A stretch of DNA of 64,000 bases from Effusibacillus pohliae DSM 22757 (GCF_000376225.1 NZ_AQXL01000135.1:124001-188000), one strand, 5' to 3'; counted from the first letter of the stretch, positions 42,605-52,578 are shown. Notes: generated from the sequence alone by a model not told the origin. Translations and numbers: made by a program.

Positions 42605-43555
42605 TTGGCGGTGGATGCGATTTTGAATCCGTATTATGTTGATATCGTTGTATTCTGGATGATTTATGTGCTGCTTGGCCTTGGACTGAATCTGGTGACC
42701 GGCTACGCAGGGCAGGTATCGCTCGGCCACGCCGCATTTTACGGGATCGGCGCCTACACGTCGGCCATCTTATCTGTTACATTCGGCGTCAACGCGTGGC
42801 TTTCGATGATCGCGGCGGTCGTGTTCACGTTTTTTGTCAGTGCGATTTTGGGGCTGCCCAGTTTGCGGGTGCGCGAGGATTTCCTGGCGATTACCACACT
42901 GGGGCTGGGGCTGATCGTGCAGTCGGTGTTTAAAAACGCGGGCATCACCGGGGGAGCCTACGGGATCGATCGTATCCCCCTGCCGTCCTTGTTTGGCGTC
43001 GAACTGAAAAATGCCGGGTATCTGCTGCTTGTCACACTGGTGATGGTGCTCGCGATTTACATGCTCAAGCGAATGACCGAATCGCGGATTGGCCGCGCCT
43101 GGCGAACCATCCGGGAGGACGAGACGATGGCGCAGTCGATGGGAATCAACACCACGTACTACAAGGTGCTGGCATTTGCCATCGGGGGTGCTTATGCCGG
43201 GTTGGCGGGGAGCCTGTTCGCTCACAAAGTGTCGTTCATCAACGCGGACTCATTTGGTTTTTCCGTTTCCGCCACGGTCCTCAGCATGGTGGTGCTGGGG
43301 GGGCTTGGCAGCATCCGCGGCACGCTGTTCGGCGTCACATTGCTCTATCTGTTGCCCGAACTGTTCCGCCTGTTCGATTTGCAGGTGATTGACGAAAAAG
43401 ATCTGGATACGTACAAGATGATGCTTTACGGATTGTTGATGGTGCTGGTCATGCGCTACCGGCCGAAAGGACTGTTCGGCAGGTTTGGCGTCAAACGCTC
43501 GCAGTTTCGCCCCTTTCGCAGGGCGAAGGTAAAGGAAGGTGGCCACGTTGCTTAG
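42605..43555 (+). CDS. livM: branched-chain-type ABC transporter permease (LivM type)
   Basis: A 316-residue permease, partner of LivH. ATGYAGQVSLGHAAFYGIGAY-type segment near residue 35 (here VTGYAGQVSLGHAAFYGIGA) and MVVLGGLGSIRGTLFG near residue 225 are LivM signatures, with the usual basic C-terminal tail (RPFRRAKVKEGG). The start is TTG 42605 or GTG 42611; neither has an ideal site (AGAAGGTGTAGGTG upstream). The end overlaps livG. Confidence 0.87.
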   Translation: MAVDAILNPYYVDIVVFWMIYVLLGLGLNLVTGYAGQVSLGHAAFYGIGAYTSAILSVTFGVNAWLSMIAAVVFTFFVSAILGLPSLRVREDFLAITTLGLGLIVQSVFKNAGITGGAYGIDRIPLPSLFGVELKNAGYLLLVTLVMVLAIYMLKRMTESRIGRAWRTIREDETMAQSMGINTTYYKVLAFAIGGAYAGLAGSLFAHKVSFINADSFGFSVSATVLSMVVLGGLGSIRGTLFGVTLLYLLPELFRLFDLQVIDEKDLDTYKMMLYGLLMVLVMRYRPKGLFGRFGVKRSQFRPFRRAKVKEGGHVA

Positions 43556-44318
43556 CGTTGAATCGGTCAGCAAGCGGTTTGGCGGGCTGCTGGCGGTCGA
43601 CAGTGTGAGTTTGCATGTCCGGCAGGGCGAAATTCTCGGGCTGATCGGACCGAACGGCGCTGGCAAAACCACTTTTTTCAATATGTTAACCGGTCTGTAC
43701 AAACCGGACGCAGGCGTCATCCGGTTTGAAGGAACCGAGATCCAGGGGCTGGCGCCGTTCCGAATCGCCAACTGCGGCATCGCCAGAACGTTTCAGAACA
43801 TCCGGCTGCTGAAGGATGAAACGGTGCTGGAAAACGTCAAAATCGGCATGTTCCGCACCACCAATTCGGGTCTGTGGTCCGCCATTTTACGGTTGAAGTC
43901 GTCCCAAACGGAAGAACGCCTGACCGAGGAAGAAAGCCTGCGGATTTTGCAAACGGTCGGGTTGCAGGGATTCGAGAATCAGTTGGCAGGCGCTCTCTCA
44001 TACGGCAACCAACGGCGGGTGGAAATTGCCCGGGCCCTCGTGTCAAAGCCCAAGCTTTTGCTGCTGGATGAGCCGACCGCCGGGATGAACGCCCAAGAGG
44101 TGCAGGAAATGGCGGAGCTGATTCGGCAGATCCGGGACAGCGGCACGACCGTCATCCTGATCGAACACAATGTGGCGATGGTGGTCGGGTTGTGCAACCG
44201 GATTGCCGTGCTCGATCACGGAATAAAAATTGCCGACGGCCCGCCGCACGAAGTGGTCGCCGATCCGGCCGTGATCGAGGCGTACATCGGCAAAGACGAG
44301 ATGGCGGAGGCGATGTGA
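43548..44318 (+). CDS. livG: branched-chain-type ABC transporter ATPase (LivG type)
   Basis: A 256-residue ATPase with Walker A GPNGAGKTT, Q-loop in ARTFQNIRLL, the signature LSYGNQRRVEIARAL and Walker B LLLLDEPTAGMN. The extended loop after the Q-loop and EHNVAMVVGLCNRIAVLDHG identify the LivG subgroup. TTG 43548 fits the AAGGAAGG spacing better than the GTG at 43539 that overlaps it. It shares one base with the livF start. Confidence 0.88.
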   Translation: MLSVESVSKRFGGLLAVDSVSLHVRQGEILGLIGPNGAGKTTFFNMLTGLYKPDAGVIRFEGTEIQGLAPFRIANCGIARTFQNIRLLKDETVLENVKIGMFRTTNSGLWSAILRLKSSQTEERLTEEESLRILQTVGLQGFENQLAGALSYGNQRRVEIARALVSKPKLLLLDEPTAGMNAQEVQEMAELIRQIRDSGTTVILIEHNVAMVVGLCNRIAVLDHGIKIADGPPHEVVADPAVIEAYIGKDEMAEAM

Positions 44319-45022
44319 TGTTACAGATTGAACACCTGAACGTGTCGTACGGCAGCATTCAGGCGGTTCGCGGCTTATCGCTGTCTGTCAAGCGGGGGGA
44401 AGCGGTGGCTTTGATCGGCTCCAACGGAGCGGGCAAAACGACCACCCTCAATGCAATCTGCGGCGTGATTCCAAGCCGCGGGTCGATCCTGTACAACGGC
44501 AAGCAGTTGAACGGCCTCGCCCCCCACCGGATTGTGCGGGAAGGCATCATCATGGTGCCCGAGGGCAGGCGGATTTTTCCGAAACTGACGGTCGTCCAAA
44601 ACCTGCTGATGGGGGCCTACTCGCGGAAACTGTCAAAATCCGCCCTGGAGCAGGAGATGGAGTTTGTCTATCAACTGTTCCCCCGGCTGGCGGAACGGAA
44701 AAACCAGTCGGCCGGCACGATGAGCGGCGGCGAGCAGCAGATGCTGGCGATCGGCCGGGCACTGATGGCCGACCCGCAACTGCTGATTTTGGATGAACCT
44801 TCGATGGGGCTGGCGCCGATTGTGGTCAAGGACATTTACAAGACGATCCGGGAGATCAAACAGCGCGGCCTGACGATTTTGCTGGTCGAACAAAACGCCA
44901 GCATGGCGCTGTCCGTGTCCGACCGGTGCTACGTGTTGGAACACGGCGAAATCCGTTACAGCGATACGGCCGACAATCTGCGCAACCAGGACATCGTGAA
45001 AAAAGCCTACTTGGGCGGCTGA
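44318..45022 (+). CDS. livF: branched-chain-type ABC transporter ATPase (LivF type)
   Basis: A 234-residue ATPase: Walker A GSNGAGKTTTLN, IIMVPEGRRIFPKLTVVQNL typical of LivF, signature MSGGEQQMLAIGRALM and Walker B LLILDEPSMGLAP. It forms the heterodimer with LivG. The ATG at 44318 overlaps the livG TGA by one base (TGATG). The frame is open well upstream inside livG, but that part is not LivF-like. Confidence 0.9.
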   Translation: MLQIEHLNVSYGSIQAVRGLSLSVKRGEAVALIGSNGAGKTTTLNAICGVIPSRGSILYNGKQLNGLAPHRIVREGIIMVPEGRRIFPKLTVVQNLLMGAYSRKLSKSALEQEMEFVYQLFPRLAERKNQSAGTMSGGEQQMLAIGRALMADPQLLILDEPSMGLAPIVVKDIYKTIREIKQRGLTILLVEQNASMALSVSDRCYVLEHGEIRYSDTADNLRNQDIVKKAYLGG

Positions 45023-45110
45023 ATCCGGTTTGCGGAATGGAAACTGTCAGACAGGCTGCTACCCGGGTTTGAAGCCATCCGGGCGGCTGAGTCGAAACGG
45101 GGGGATACGC

Positions 45111-46082
45111 TTGCACAAAATCGATTTGCTCAACCCGCCGGAACTGGTGCGCCGGTTGAACTGGCGGGACCGCTATGAAACGAAAGTGGCGCAATGGCTG
45201 CTGCCGTGGGACGGAGAAGAAGCGGTCGAGATCGGCTTTATCGGGGTGCCGCTGTCCAAAACCTCGATCAGCGTATCGGGTGCCTCGCTGACACCGAACG
45301 CGCTGCGCGAGCTGTTTGCCAATGTGACCACCTACAGCATCGATTACGACGTCGACCTGCAGGAACTGAAAGCGCGCGATCTGGGCGACATCCAGATGCA
45401 TGTGACCGATTTGCTGCGCTGCCACGCCAATATCGAGCAGGGGCTGGCCAACGTGTACGAGACGCTGCCCGACCTGTTTCCGATCATCGCCGGCGGCGAT
45501 CATTCCATCACGTGCCCGTCGGTGAAAGCGTTCAAGCGGCGCTATCCCGGAAAAATCGGGATCGTGCAGATCGATTCCCATATGGATGTCCGGAATCTGG
45601 AAGACGGCGGCCCTTCCAACGGTACGCCGATCCGGGGACTGCTCGAATCCGGCACGGTCGAAGGGCGTCACATCGCCCAGATCGGGCTGCACAGCTTTGC
45701 CAATTCGAAGCCGTACCGGGACTATGCCCGGGCGCAGGGGATCACCCAGTTCACAGCCCGGCAGGTTGCGAGGGAAGGCATCGAACCGATCGTCAGGCAA
45801 GCGATGGCGGTGGCGGGCGACGGCACCGATGCGATCTATGTGACGGTCGATATGGATGTGCTGGATCAGGCGTATGCGCCGGGCGTTCCAGCGATGGTGG
45901 CGGCCGGCATGACATCCTGGCAATTGCTCGACGCGGTCTACCTGCTGGGACAAAATCCGCAGGTCAAGGGGCTTGACGTCGTCTGCGTCGACCCGGTGCA
46001 GGACCCGCGCCGGGCGACCGTTCGCACCGCTTTGTATGTGATATTGACGTTTCTGGCCGGGTATATGAAGCGAAAACCGTGA
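45111..46082 (+). CDS. hutG: formimidoylglutamase / ureohydrolase of the arginase family
   Basis: A 323-residue binuclear-manganese ureohydrolase. Ligand motifs are GGDHSI near residue 127, DSHMD near 152 and DMDVLD near 248. In the hut pathway it releases glutamate and formamide from formimidoylglutamate, and its place between the transporter and hutU/hutI supports this over agmatinase. TTG 45111 follows ACGGGGGG; an upstream in-frame ATG has no site. Confidence 0.82.
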   Translation: MHKIDLLNPPELVRRLNWRDRYETKVAQWLLPWDGEEAVEIGFIGVPLSKTSISVSGASLTPNALRELFANVTTYSIDYDVDLQELKARDLGDIQMHVTDLLRCHANIEQGLANVYETLPDLFPIIAGGDHSITCPSVKAFKRRYPGKIGIVQIDSHMDVRNLEDGGPSNGTPIRGLLESGTVEGRHIAQIGLHSFANSKPYRDYARAQGITQFTARQVAREGIEPIVRQAMAVAGDGTDAIYVTVDMDVLDQAYAPGVPAMVAAGMTSWQLLDAVYLLGQNPQVKGLDVVCVDPVQDPRRATVRTALYVILTFLAGYMKRKP

Positions 46083-46173
46083 ATCGTCTGTGGCATCGTC
46101 CGGTTTCGCCCGGCATCCGGCCATGTGGATCGGTTACGTGAACCAAACGAATTGAGGATGGGAGAGATGCATC

Positions 46174-47835
46174 ATGTCAGTGAAACATCGCGTCATTCGC
46201 GCCCCGCGCGGCAACCGGCTGACCGCGAAAGGGTGGCAGCAGGAGGCGGCGCTCCGGATGCTGATGAACAACCTCGATCCGGAAGTGGCGGAACGTCCGG
46301 AGGATCTTGTGGTATACGGAGGAATCGGCAAGGCGGCCCGCAACTGGGACTGTTACGACAAGATCGTCGAGTGTTTGACCCAACTGGAAGCGGACGAATC
46401 GCTGCTGATCCAGTCAGGAAAACCGGTCGGCATCTTCAAGACGCATCCGTTGGCGCCGCGTGTCCTGATCTCCAACTCGGTGCTGGTGCCCGCTTATGCC
46501 AACTGGGAAACGTTCCACGAACTGGACAAAAAAGGGTTGATGATGTTCGGCCAAATGACGGCCGGAAGCTGGATTTACATCGGGACACAGGGGATTTTGC
46601 AAGGAACGTATGAAACGTTTGCGGAAGCGGCCCGCCAGCATGCGAACGGCACCCTGCAGGGGACGTTGACGTTGACGGCCGGGTTGGGCGGCATGGGCGG
46701 CGCACAACCGCTTGCCGTCACTATGAACGGGGGCGTCGCGATCTGTGTCGAGGTCGACCCGGAGCGGATTCAGCGGCGGATCGATACGCGGTATCTGGAC
46801 GTGATGGTGCGGAATCTGGACGAAGCGCTGATGCTGGCGCGGCAGGCGCAGGAACAGGGCAAACCGCTGTCGATCGGGCTGGTCGGCAACGCGGCCGACA
46901 TCTATCCGGAAGTGGTGAAGCGGGGGATCGTGCCCGATTTTGTCACCGATCAGACGTCCGCTCACGACCCGCTGAACGGCTACATTCCCAGCGGCTATTC
47001 GCTTGTAGCGGCGGCGGAACTGCGAAAAACCGATCCGAACCGGTACGTCCGTCTGGCCAGACAATCGATGGCCGTCCACGTGCGGGCGATGCTCGACCTG
47101 CAAAAAATGGGTTCTGTGGTGTTCGATTACGGCAACAACATCAGGCAGGTCGCGTATGACGAGGGAGTCAAAGATGCGTTCAACTTCCCCGGATTTGTGC
47201 CGGCTTATATCCGCTCCCTGTTCTGCGAGGGGAAAGGACCGTTCCGCTGGGCGGCGCTGTCGGGCGATCCGGAGGACATCTACAAGACGGACGAACTGGT
47301 GCTGCGGCTGTTCCCGGACAATGAACACCTGCACCGCTGGATCACGCTGGCCCGCGGGAAGGTGGCGTTCCAGGGGCTGCCGGCGCGCATCTGCTGGCTG
47401 GGCTACGGCGAGCGTGTCAAAATGGGGCTGGCGATGAACGACATGGTACGGAAAGGCGAACTGTCCGCCCCGATCGTGATCGGCCGCGACCATCTGGATT
47501 GCGGTTCGGTCGCATCGCCCAACCGGGAGACGGAAGCGATGAAGGACGGCAGTGACGCGGTGGCTGACTGGGCGATATTGAATGCGCTCGTCAATACGGC
47601 GGCCGGCGCATCCTGGGTGTCGGTACATCACGGCGGTGGCGTCGGCATGGGCTACTCGCTGCATGCGGGCATGGTTGTGGTGGCGGACGGCAGCCAGGAA
47701 GCGGAAGAGCGGCTGTCGCGCGTGCTGAACAGCGACCCGGGAATGGGGATCATCCGGCATGCGGACGCCGGGTATGAACGGGCAATTGAAAAAGCGAAGG
47801 AACACGGGATCCGCGTTCCGATGCTGGGAATTTAA
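46174..47835 (+). CDS. hutU: urocanate hydratase
   Basis: A 553-residue NAD-dependent enzyme converting urocanate to imidazolonepropionate. [12 protein letters not shown] near the N-terminus, [42 protein letters not shown] in the NAD fold, [14 protein letters not shown] with the conserved Asp/His, and [17 protein letters not shown] near the end are all family segments. Length equals Bacillus HutU. GGGAGAGATGCATC precedes the ATG. Confidence 0.96.
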   Translation: MSVKHRVIRAPRGNRLTAKGWQQEAALRMLMNNLDPEVAERPEDLVVYGGIGKAARNWDCYDKIVECLTQLEADESLLIQSGKPVGIFKTHPLAPRVLISNSVLVPAYANWETFHELDKKGLMMFGQMTAGSWIYIGTQGILQGTYETFAEAARQHANGTLQGTLTLTAGLGGMGGAQPLAVTMNGGVAICVEVDPERIQRRIDTRYLDVMVRNLDEALMLARQAQEQGKPLSIGLVGNAADIYPEVVKRGIVPDFVTDQTSAHDPLNGYIPSGYSLVAAAELRKTDPNRYVRLARQSMAVHVRAMLDLQKMGSVVFDYGNNIRQVAYDEGVKDAFNFPGFVPAYIRSLFCEGKGPFRWAALSGDPEDIYKTDELVLRLFPDNEHLHRWITLARGKVAFQGLPARICWLGYGERVKMGLAMNDMVRKGELSAPIVIGRDHLDCGSVASPNRETEAMKDGSDAVADWAILNALVNTAAGASWVSVHHGGGVGMGYSLHAGMVVVADGSQEAEERLSRVLNSDPGMGIIRHADAGYERAIEKAKEHGIRVPMLGI

Positions 47836-47871
47836 CCAAGTTTGCCCGAAGCATGCTTCGGGCGCTTGGTT
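47834..47871 (+). repeat. long near-perfect palindrome between hutU and hutI
   Basis: GCCCGAAGCATGCTTCGGGC is a 20-bp perfect palindrome, extended outward by AACCAAG and CTTGGTT. It overlaps the hutU stop and ends 14 bp before the hutI start, just before its GGAGGGG site. It may be an mRNA-processing or stabilising stem, or a weak terminator followed by TTTTGG. Confidence 0.7.
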
Positions 47872-47885
47872 TTGGAGGGGATCGT

Positions 47886-49199
47886 ATGGAGGCTCAACAA
47901 ATCGACCTGTTGATTCACAATATCGGCAACCTGGTGACGATGCGGGGAGAGCCTGCACCGCGGGCCGGTGAACGGATGGCGGAGATCGGTCTGGTCAAGG
48001 GCGGCGCGGTGGCGATTGCCGACGGGCGGGTCTTCGCGGTTGGCGCGGAGGACGAAGTGCTGCAGCAGATCGGCCGTCTGCCGGTTACGCAACGGATCGA
48101 CGCGCAAGGCCGGTTGGTAACGCCCGGCTTAATCGATCCGCACACCCATCTGGTGCACGGCGGTTCCCGTGAGCATGAACTGGCTTTAAAGCTGCAGGGG
48201 GTCTCCTACCTGGAAATCCTGGCCCAGGGCGGCGGCATTTTAAGCACAGTGCGGGCCACCCGGCAGGCTTCCGAGGCGGAGCTCTACGAGAAGGCCCGCA
48301 AGAGCTTGAACGTAATGCTGCTGCACGGGGCGACGACGGTCGAGGCGAAAAGCGGGTACGGTCTCACACTGGAAGACGAATTGAAGCAGCTTCGCGTCGC
48401 CAAACGATTGAACGACACCCACCCGGTGGACGTGGTCTCGACGTTTATGGGAGCGCACGCGGTGCCCGCCGAATACAAGGGTCAATCGGCCGACTATGTC
48501 GAGCTGCTGATCGGAACCATGCTGCCGGAGGTGAAGCGGCAGGGGCTTGCCGAATTTTGCGATGTGTTCTGCGAACACTGGGTGTTTACCGTGGACGAGT
48601 CGCGGCGGATTTTAACGGCTGCTAAAGAACTGGGATTCGGCCTGAAAATCCACGCGGACGAAATCGAACCGCTCGGTGGCGCCCAACTGGCGGCAGAATT
48701 GGGCTGCATCTCGGCCGAACACCTGCTGGCGGCGACCGACGAAGGACTGCGGGCCATGCGGCAGGCGGGCGTGATCGCCGTCTGCCTGCCCGCCACTTCT
48801 TTTAATCTGCGGTTGCAGCAACACGCCCGCGCCCGCGATATGATCCGGCTGGGGCTGCCGGTCGCTCTCTCAACCGATTATAACCCCGGCAGTTCACCGA
48901 CCGAATCGCTGCAGCTCGTGATGACACTGGCGTGCCTCAACTTGGGCATGACACCGGAAGAGGTGATCACGGCGCTGACGATCAACGCCGCCTGCGCCAT
49001 CGGCCGGCAGGACACAATCGGCAGTCTGGAGCCGGGAAAACAGGCGGATCTGGTGATTTTCGACGCGCCCAATCTCGCCTACCTGCCGTACCATTTTGGC
49101 ATCAATCATGTGGACACCGTGCTGAAAAAGGGCAGGGTTGTGGTGGAACAAGGGCAACTTGTCAAACCAACAGAAAGCGAACCATTCCCAGGATCGTAA
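47886..49199 (+). CDS. hutI: imidazolonepropionase
   Basis: A 437-residue amidohydrolase opening the imidazolone ring to give formimidoylglutamate. The metal site begins with DPHTHLVHGGSREHE; KSGYGLTLEDELKQLRV, HADEIEPLGGAQLAAELG and the late STDYNPGSSPTESLQLVM are family segments. It is slightly longer than Bacillus HutI. ATG 47886 follows GGAGGGG. Its last 38 nt overlap the convergent EamA fragment. Confidence 0.95.
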   Translation: MEAQQIDLLIHNIGNLVTMRGEPAPRAGERMAEIGLVKGGAVAIADGRVFAVGAEDEVLQQIGRLPVTQRIDAQGRLVTPGLIDPHTHLVHGGSREHELALKLQGVSYLEILAQGGGILSTVRATRQASEAELYEKARKSLNVMLLHGATTVEAKSGYGLTLEDELKQLRVAKRLNDTHPVDVVSTFMGAHAVPAEYKGQSADYVELLIGTMLPEVKRQGLAEFCDVFCEHWVFTVDESRRILTAAKELGFGLKIHADEIEPLGGAQLAAELGCISAEHLLAATDEGLRAMRQAGVIAVCLPATSFNLRLQQHARARDMIRLGLPVALSTDYNPGSSPTESLQLVMTLACLNLGMTPEEVITALTINAACAIGRQDTIGSLEPGKQADLVIFDAPNLAYLPYHFGINHVDTVLKKGRVVVEQGQLVKPTESEPFPGS

Positions 49200-49617
49200 T
49201 CCCTAAAACGATCCATTTTTTCAACCCGGAGTGCTGCTCTTTCAATACGAACGAGGAGAGCAGTATGGAGAAAATCGGGGTGGAATTCAAAATTGGCCAG
49301 GCGGCGGATGCGAAAATACTACCCGCTGCCAGGACAAACGTTGCTTGCGTAACGATGGTTAACAAGGTTCGCAGCAGAAAAACCGGGCTGGAAAGCAGTG
49401 TAAATGAAGGTGGGCGCTTTGTATTTACATTGCGCAGGATCGGCAACAGGCTCCATCCTGTACGCCAAAGAATCGTAGCACTGGTAAAGGCCAGCGTATC
49501 CCGTAGATCTGACAATGAACTGACCGGAGTCAGCAGCGGTGATAGGCTGGCCTGCAACAACAGTGCACTGCCTATAAGGTCGATGCCCTGCCAATCGATC
49601 GCATGGTCTGTTTCCAA
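49162..49617 (-). pseudogene. C-terminal fragment of an EamA/DMT-family transporter
   Basis: The frame encodes about four hydrophobic helices with the end of an EamA domain: TQATFVLAAGSIFASAAWPILNSTPIFSILLSSFVLKEQHSGLKKWIVLGITILGMVRFLLV. Complete DMT transporters have ten helices and about 300 residues, so more than half is missing. Its 5' side runs into a Nudix gene in another frame at about 49600. It overlaps the end of hutI. Confidence 0.65.
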
Positions 49618-49913
49618 CCGGTTTCTTCAAGCACCTCTCTGACGGCTGCTGCCAGCGGCGTTTCGCCATGTTCCACATGGCCGCCCGGCTGCAGCCATTT
49701 TTTTATGTAGGGATGGAAAACCATCAGAATTTTGCCGTTTTCAATCACGATCCCGCTAGCGGTTACGTGACCGGGAAGCGTTTTGCGATGCAGCGGATCG
49801 GTGTTGTCGTGGATCTGTTTCAGCAACGGGGAAATTCGCTCTCTCTCATCCGGATAATGACGGATGTATGAATCAACATGCCGGGTCAATTGTGCGTGGA
49901 TTCGATTGGGCAT
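49572..49913 (-). pseudogene. Nudix hydrolase gene, truncated after the Nudix box
   Basis: 113 codons: an N-terminal helical part, then PGHVTASGIVIENGKILMVFHPYIKKWLQPGGHVEHGETPLAAAVREVLEETGW, an intact Nudix box (GX5EX7REVXEEXGW). After that the frame gives only KQTMRSIGRASTL and stops, whereas Nudix proteins of this kind continue for another 50-60 residues. The transporter fragment starts right there, so the 3' end was removed by a deletion. CGGAGG precedes the ATG. Confidence 0.7.
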
Positions 49914-50075
49914 CCCAATGCCTCCGGAAAAAATGGGTAGGTTTCATTTGAAAAATTTAACTATGATACTATAGTTTACTATGTTATTGGTCGATGGTCA
50001 ACATGAAAAATCCACCTGAGCAAGGCTGCAGGTGGCTCAAATGTCTGATCCTCAAATGTCCGATCTGAATGTTTG

Positions 50076-50528
50076 TCAATTCCGTTTTGGCAAGCGGATG
50101 CTCCAGTGCCCTTTGTCCGCACGGATGTCCCGGCGGTTCCAATCGATAGGTTTGGCGAGCGGGATCGTCCGGGCAAAATGTTCCGTGTAGGATTGCCAGA
50201 CGGCGCCGTTGTCCGTGTCCGTTTTTTTCTGCAACTGGAAGGTGCGCCGCAGGAAAAGATGCCCGTTGCGGTAGTGCGCCTCGATATCGGCGGGTCGTTC
50301 GATTCCGTTCAGAAAAACGGAGACCTGGTAGGCGTCGTCCGTTTCTTCGACTTGCACCCGATTTGCCGCCATCTGCTCGGCAAGCTGCTGCCACTTTGGG
50401 TGTTTGAAAAATGTTTCAAAATAGCGCTCGATATCCGCTGCCATTTGCTGAAACATCTGATGAATCGGGTCCGCACCGGTTTGCAGAAACGGCGGATCCC
50501 ATTTTTGCGGAAGACGGTTGCGTTCCAT
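50076..50528 (-). CDS. Hsp20-like small heat-shock/spore protein
   Basis: A 150-residue protein with an alpha-crystallin-like domain: VQVEETDDAYQVSVFLNGIERPADIEAHYRNGHLFLRRTF, then FARTIPLAKPIDWNRRDIRADKGHWSIRLPKRN. The N-terminal part is helical (DPIHQMFQQMAADIERYFETFF). It lacks the C-terminal IxI motif. Similar divergent members in Bacillota are spore-coat or germination proteins, so it may be either a chaperone or a structural protein. Confidence 0.75.
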   Translation of the reverse strand: MERNRLPQKWDPPFLQTGADPIHQMFQQMAADIERYFETFFKHPKWQQLAEQMAANRVQVEETDDAYQVSVFLNGIERPADIEAHYRNGHLFLRRTFQLQKKTDTDNGAVWQSYTEHFARTIPLAKPIDWNRRDIRADKGHWSIRLPKRN

Positions 50529-50677
50529 GTGTCACACCCCTTCCGTACTAATGTATGGATGGGTCATCCTGTGCGTGTGGGCCGAGGCACAAAAAGAGGA
50601 AATCCAATCCAGCATGCAGAAATGAAACAGCATCCGCAATTGAATAGGAAGCATACATATCGGGATGGGGGATCCAT

Positions 50678-52468
50678 ATGAAAAAACAGTTGAGTCAAAA
50701 CTGGGAATTGGACGTCTTTTTTCCCGGAGGAAGCGAGTCGCAGGAGTTTGCCGCTTTTTTGGATCTGTTGCAGGAAGACATCCGGCAGTTGGACCAGCAG
50801 ACTCGGCAGGCGCCGGTGCCTGGCTCCGCATCTGAGGCGGAGGGGATGAACCGGCTGATCTATTTGATCCAAAACGTCGAAGGCCGGCTGCGGGAGGCGA
50901 TGTCGTTTGTCGAATGCTTGACGGCCCAGAATGTGAAAGACGACAAAGCGAAACTTTTGCATGGCCGCGTCATTCAGCTGCACGCCGCCTATTCGTCTGC
51001 CATGATCGGATTTGAGCGGATGATTGTGCAGATTCCGGAAGCGGTGTGGGAAGCGTTTCTGGCCACCGAAAAAATGCAGCCGATCGCCTTTCCGCTACAG
51101 GAACGGCGGCAGCGGGCGGCGGAGAAGCTGGCGCCGGAGATGGAAGTGCTGGCGAATGATCTGGCGGTCGACGGCTACCATGCGTGGTCCGATCTGTACA
51201 GCAAAATCGTCGGCCGGATGACGATCCCGGTGGAAAAAGACGGCCAGTTTCAGGCATTGTCCGTTGGCCAGGCGGCCAACCTGTTGAACCACAGCGATCG
51301 TTCCGTCCGTTCGGCCGTGTTTGCAAAATGGGAAGAACAGTGGGCCGACAACGCCGAACTTTGCGCGCATGCACTCAACCACCTGGGCGGCTTCCGTTTG
51401 CAATTGTACCGCCATCGCGGATGGAAATCGGTGCTGAAAGAACCGCTCGATCTGAACCGCATGTCGGAAGAAACGCTGCAGGCGATGTGGCATGTGATCG
51501 GGCAAAGCAAAGAACTGCTGGTGCAGTATTTGCAGCGGAAAGCGAAGCTGCTGGGGCTGGAAAAAGCAAGCTGGTTCGATGTGCACGCGCCGATTGGCGA
51601 CGTGGCGAACACGATCCCCTACGAGCAGGCGGCCGAACAGATCGTCCGGCAATTTCGCCGGTTCAGCCCGAAACTGGCCGATTTTGCCGAGCGGGCGTTT
51701 GCGGAAAACTGGATCGAAGCGGAAGACCGCCCCGGCAAACGGCCCGGAGGGTTCTGCACCAGTTTTCCGGAAAGCAAGCAAACGCGGATTTTTATGACGT
51801 ATGCCGGTACGCCCGATAATGTGTCGACGCTTGCGCATGAACTGGGGCACGCCTATCACCAGCATGTGATGGACGATTTGCCGCAACTGGTTCAAAATTA
51901 TGCGATGAATGTGGCGGAAACCGCCTCTACGTTCGCTGAACTGGTGGTGGCGGACGCAGCCGTGAAGAGCGCGCAAGACCGGCAGGAGCGCATCGTGTTG
52001 CTGGATGAAAAAGCGCAGAACTGCGTGTCCTTTTTGATGAACATCCATGCCCGTTTCCTGTTTGAAACCCGTTTTTATGAGCGGCGGAAAAAAGGGCTGG
52101 TCAGCGTCGAGGAACTGAACGAGCTGATGACGGAGGCGCAAAAACAGGCGTTTGCCGATGCCCTCGATGTGTACCACCCGTATTTTTGGGCTTCCAAGCT
52201 GCACTTCTATATTACGGATGTGCCTTTTTACAATTTTCCGTACACTTTTGGCTTCCTGTTCAGCTATGGGGTGTATGCCCGGGCGTTGGCAGAAGGGCAG
52301 GCGTTTGAAGACAAGTATGTCGCTTTGCTGCGGGATACGGGTCGCATGACGGTCGAGCAGCTTGCGCAAAAGCATTTGGGTGTCGATCTGACCCAACCTG
52401 ATTTTTGGCAAAGCGCGGTTGACCTGGCGCTTGCCGACGTGCAGGAGTTTCTGCGGCTGACGGAATAG
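50678..52468 (+). CDS. pepF: oligoendopeptidase F, M3B family
   Basis: A 596-residue zinc metallopeptidase degrading short peptides in the cytosol. LAHELGHAYHQHV near residue 387 is the HExxH zinc site; AETASTFAELVV follows with the third ligand Glu. The long helical N-terminal part and ASKLHFYITDVPFYNFPYTFGFLFSYG near the C-terminus are typical. Length equals PepF. The spacing GGGGGATCCAT before the ATG is acceptable. Confidence 0.93.
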   Translation: MKKQLSQNWELDVFFPGGSESQEFAAFLDLLQEDIRQLDQQTRQAPVPGSASEAEGMNRLIYLIQNVEGRLREAMSFVECLTAQNVKDDKAKLLHGRVIQLHAAYSSAMIGFERMIVQIPEAVWEAFLATEKMQPIAFPLQERRQRAAEKLAPEMEVLANDLAVDGYHAWSDLYSKIVGRMTIPVEKDGQFQALSVGQAANLLNHSDRSVRSAVFAKWEEQWADNAELCAHALNHLGGFRLQLYRHRGWKSVLKEPLDLNRMSEETLQAMWHVIGQSKELLVQYLQRKAKLLGLEKASWFDVHAPIGDVANTIPYEQAAEQIVRQFRRFSPKLADFAERAFAENWIEAEDRPGKRPGGFCTSFPESKQTRIFMTYAGTPDNVSTLAHELGHAYHQHVMDDLPQLVQNYAMNVAETASTFAELVVADAAVKSAQDRQERIVLLDEKAQNCVSFLMNIHARFLFETRFYERRKKGLVSVEELNELMTEAQKQAFADALDVYHPYFWASKLHFYITDVPFYNFPYTFGFLFSYGVYARALAEGQAFEDKYVALLRDTGRMTVEQLAQKHLGVDLTQPDFWQSAVDLALADVQEFLRLTE

Positions 52469-52517
52469 GGGCGGGCAAGGTTCACCGATCAATCGAAGCG
52501 GCTAGCAACCGACTAGA

Positions 52518-52550
52518 ACCGATCGGCCCCCGCGGCTGATCGGTCTCTGT
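52518..52550 (+). terminator. probable terminator after pepF
   Basis: ACCGATC (52518-52524) pairs with GATCGGT (52538-52544), followed by CTCTGTTT. The T-run is imperfect. Confidence 0.55.
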
Positions 52551-52578
52551 TTATGGTGGGAGCGACAGAGATTGTTGA

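Noticed and set aside
46414-47958. A 514-codon minus-strand frame opposite hutU
   Set aside because: hutU is complete and unmistakable; the antisense frame has no start signal and no domain.
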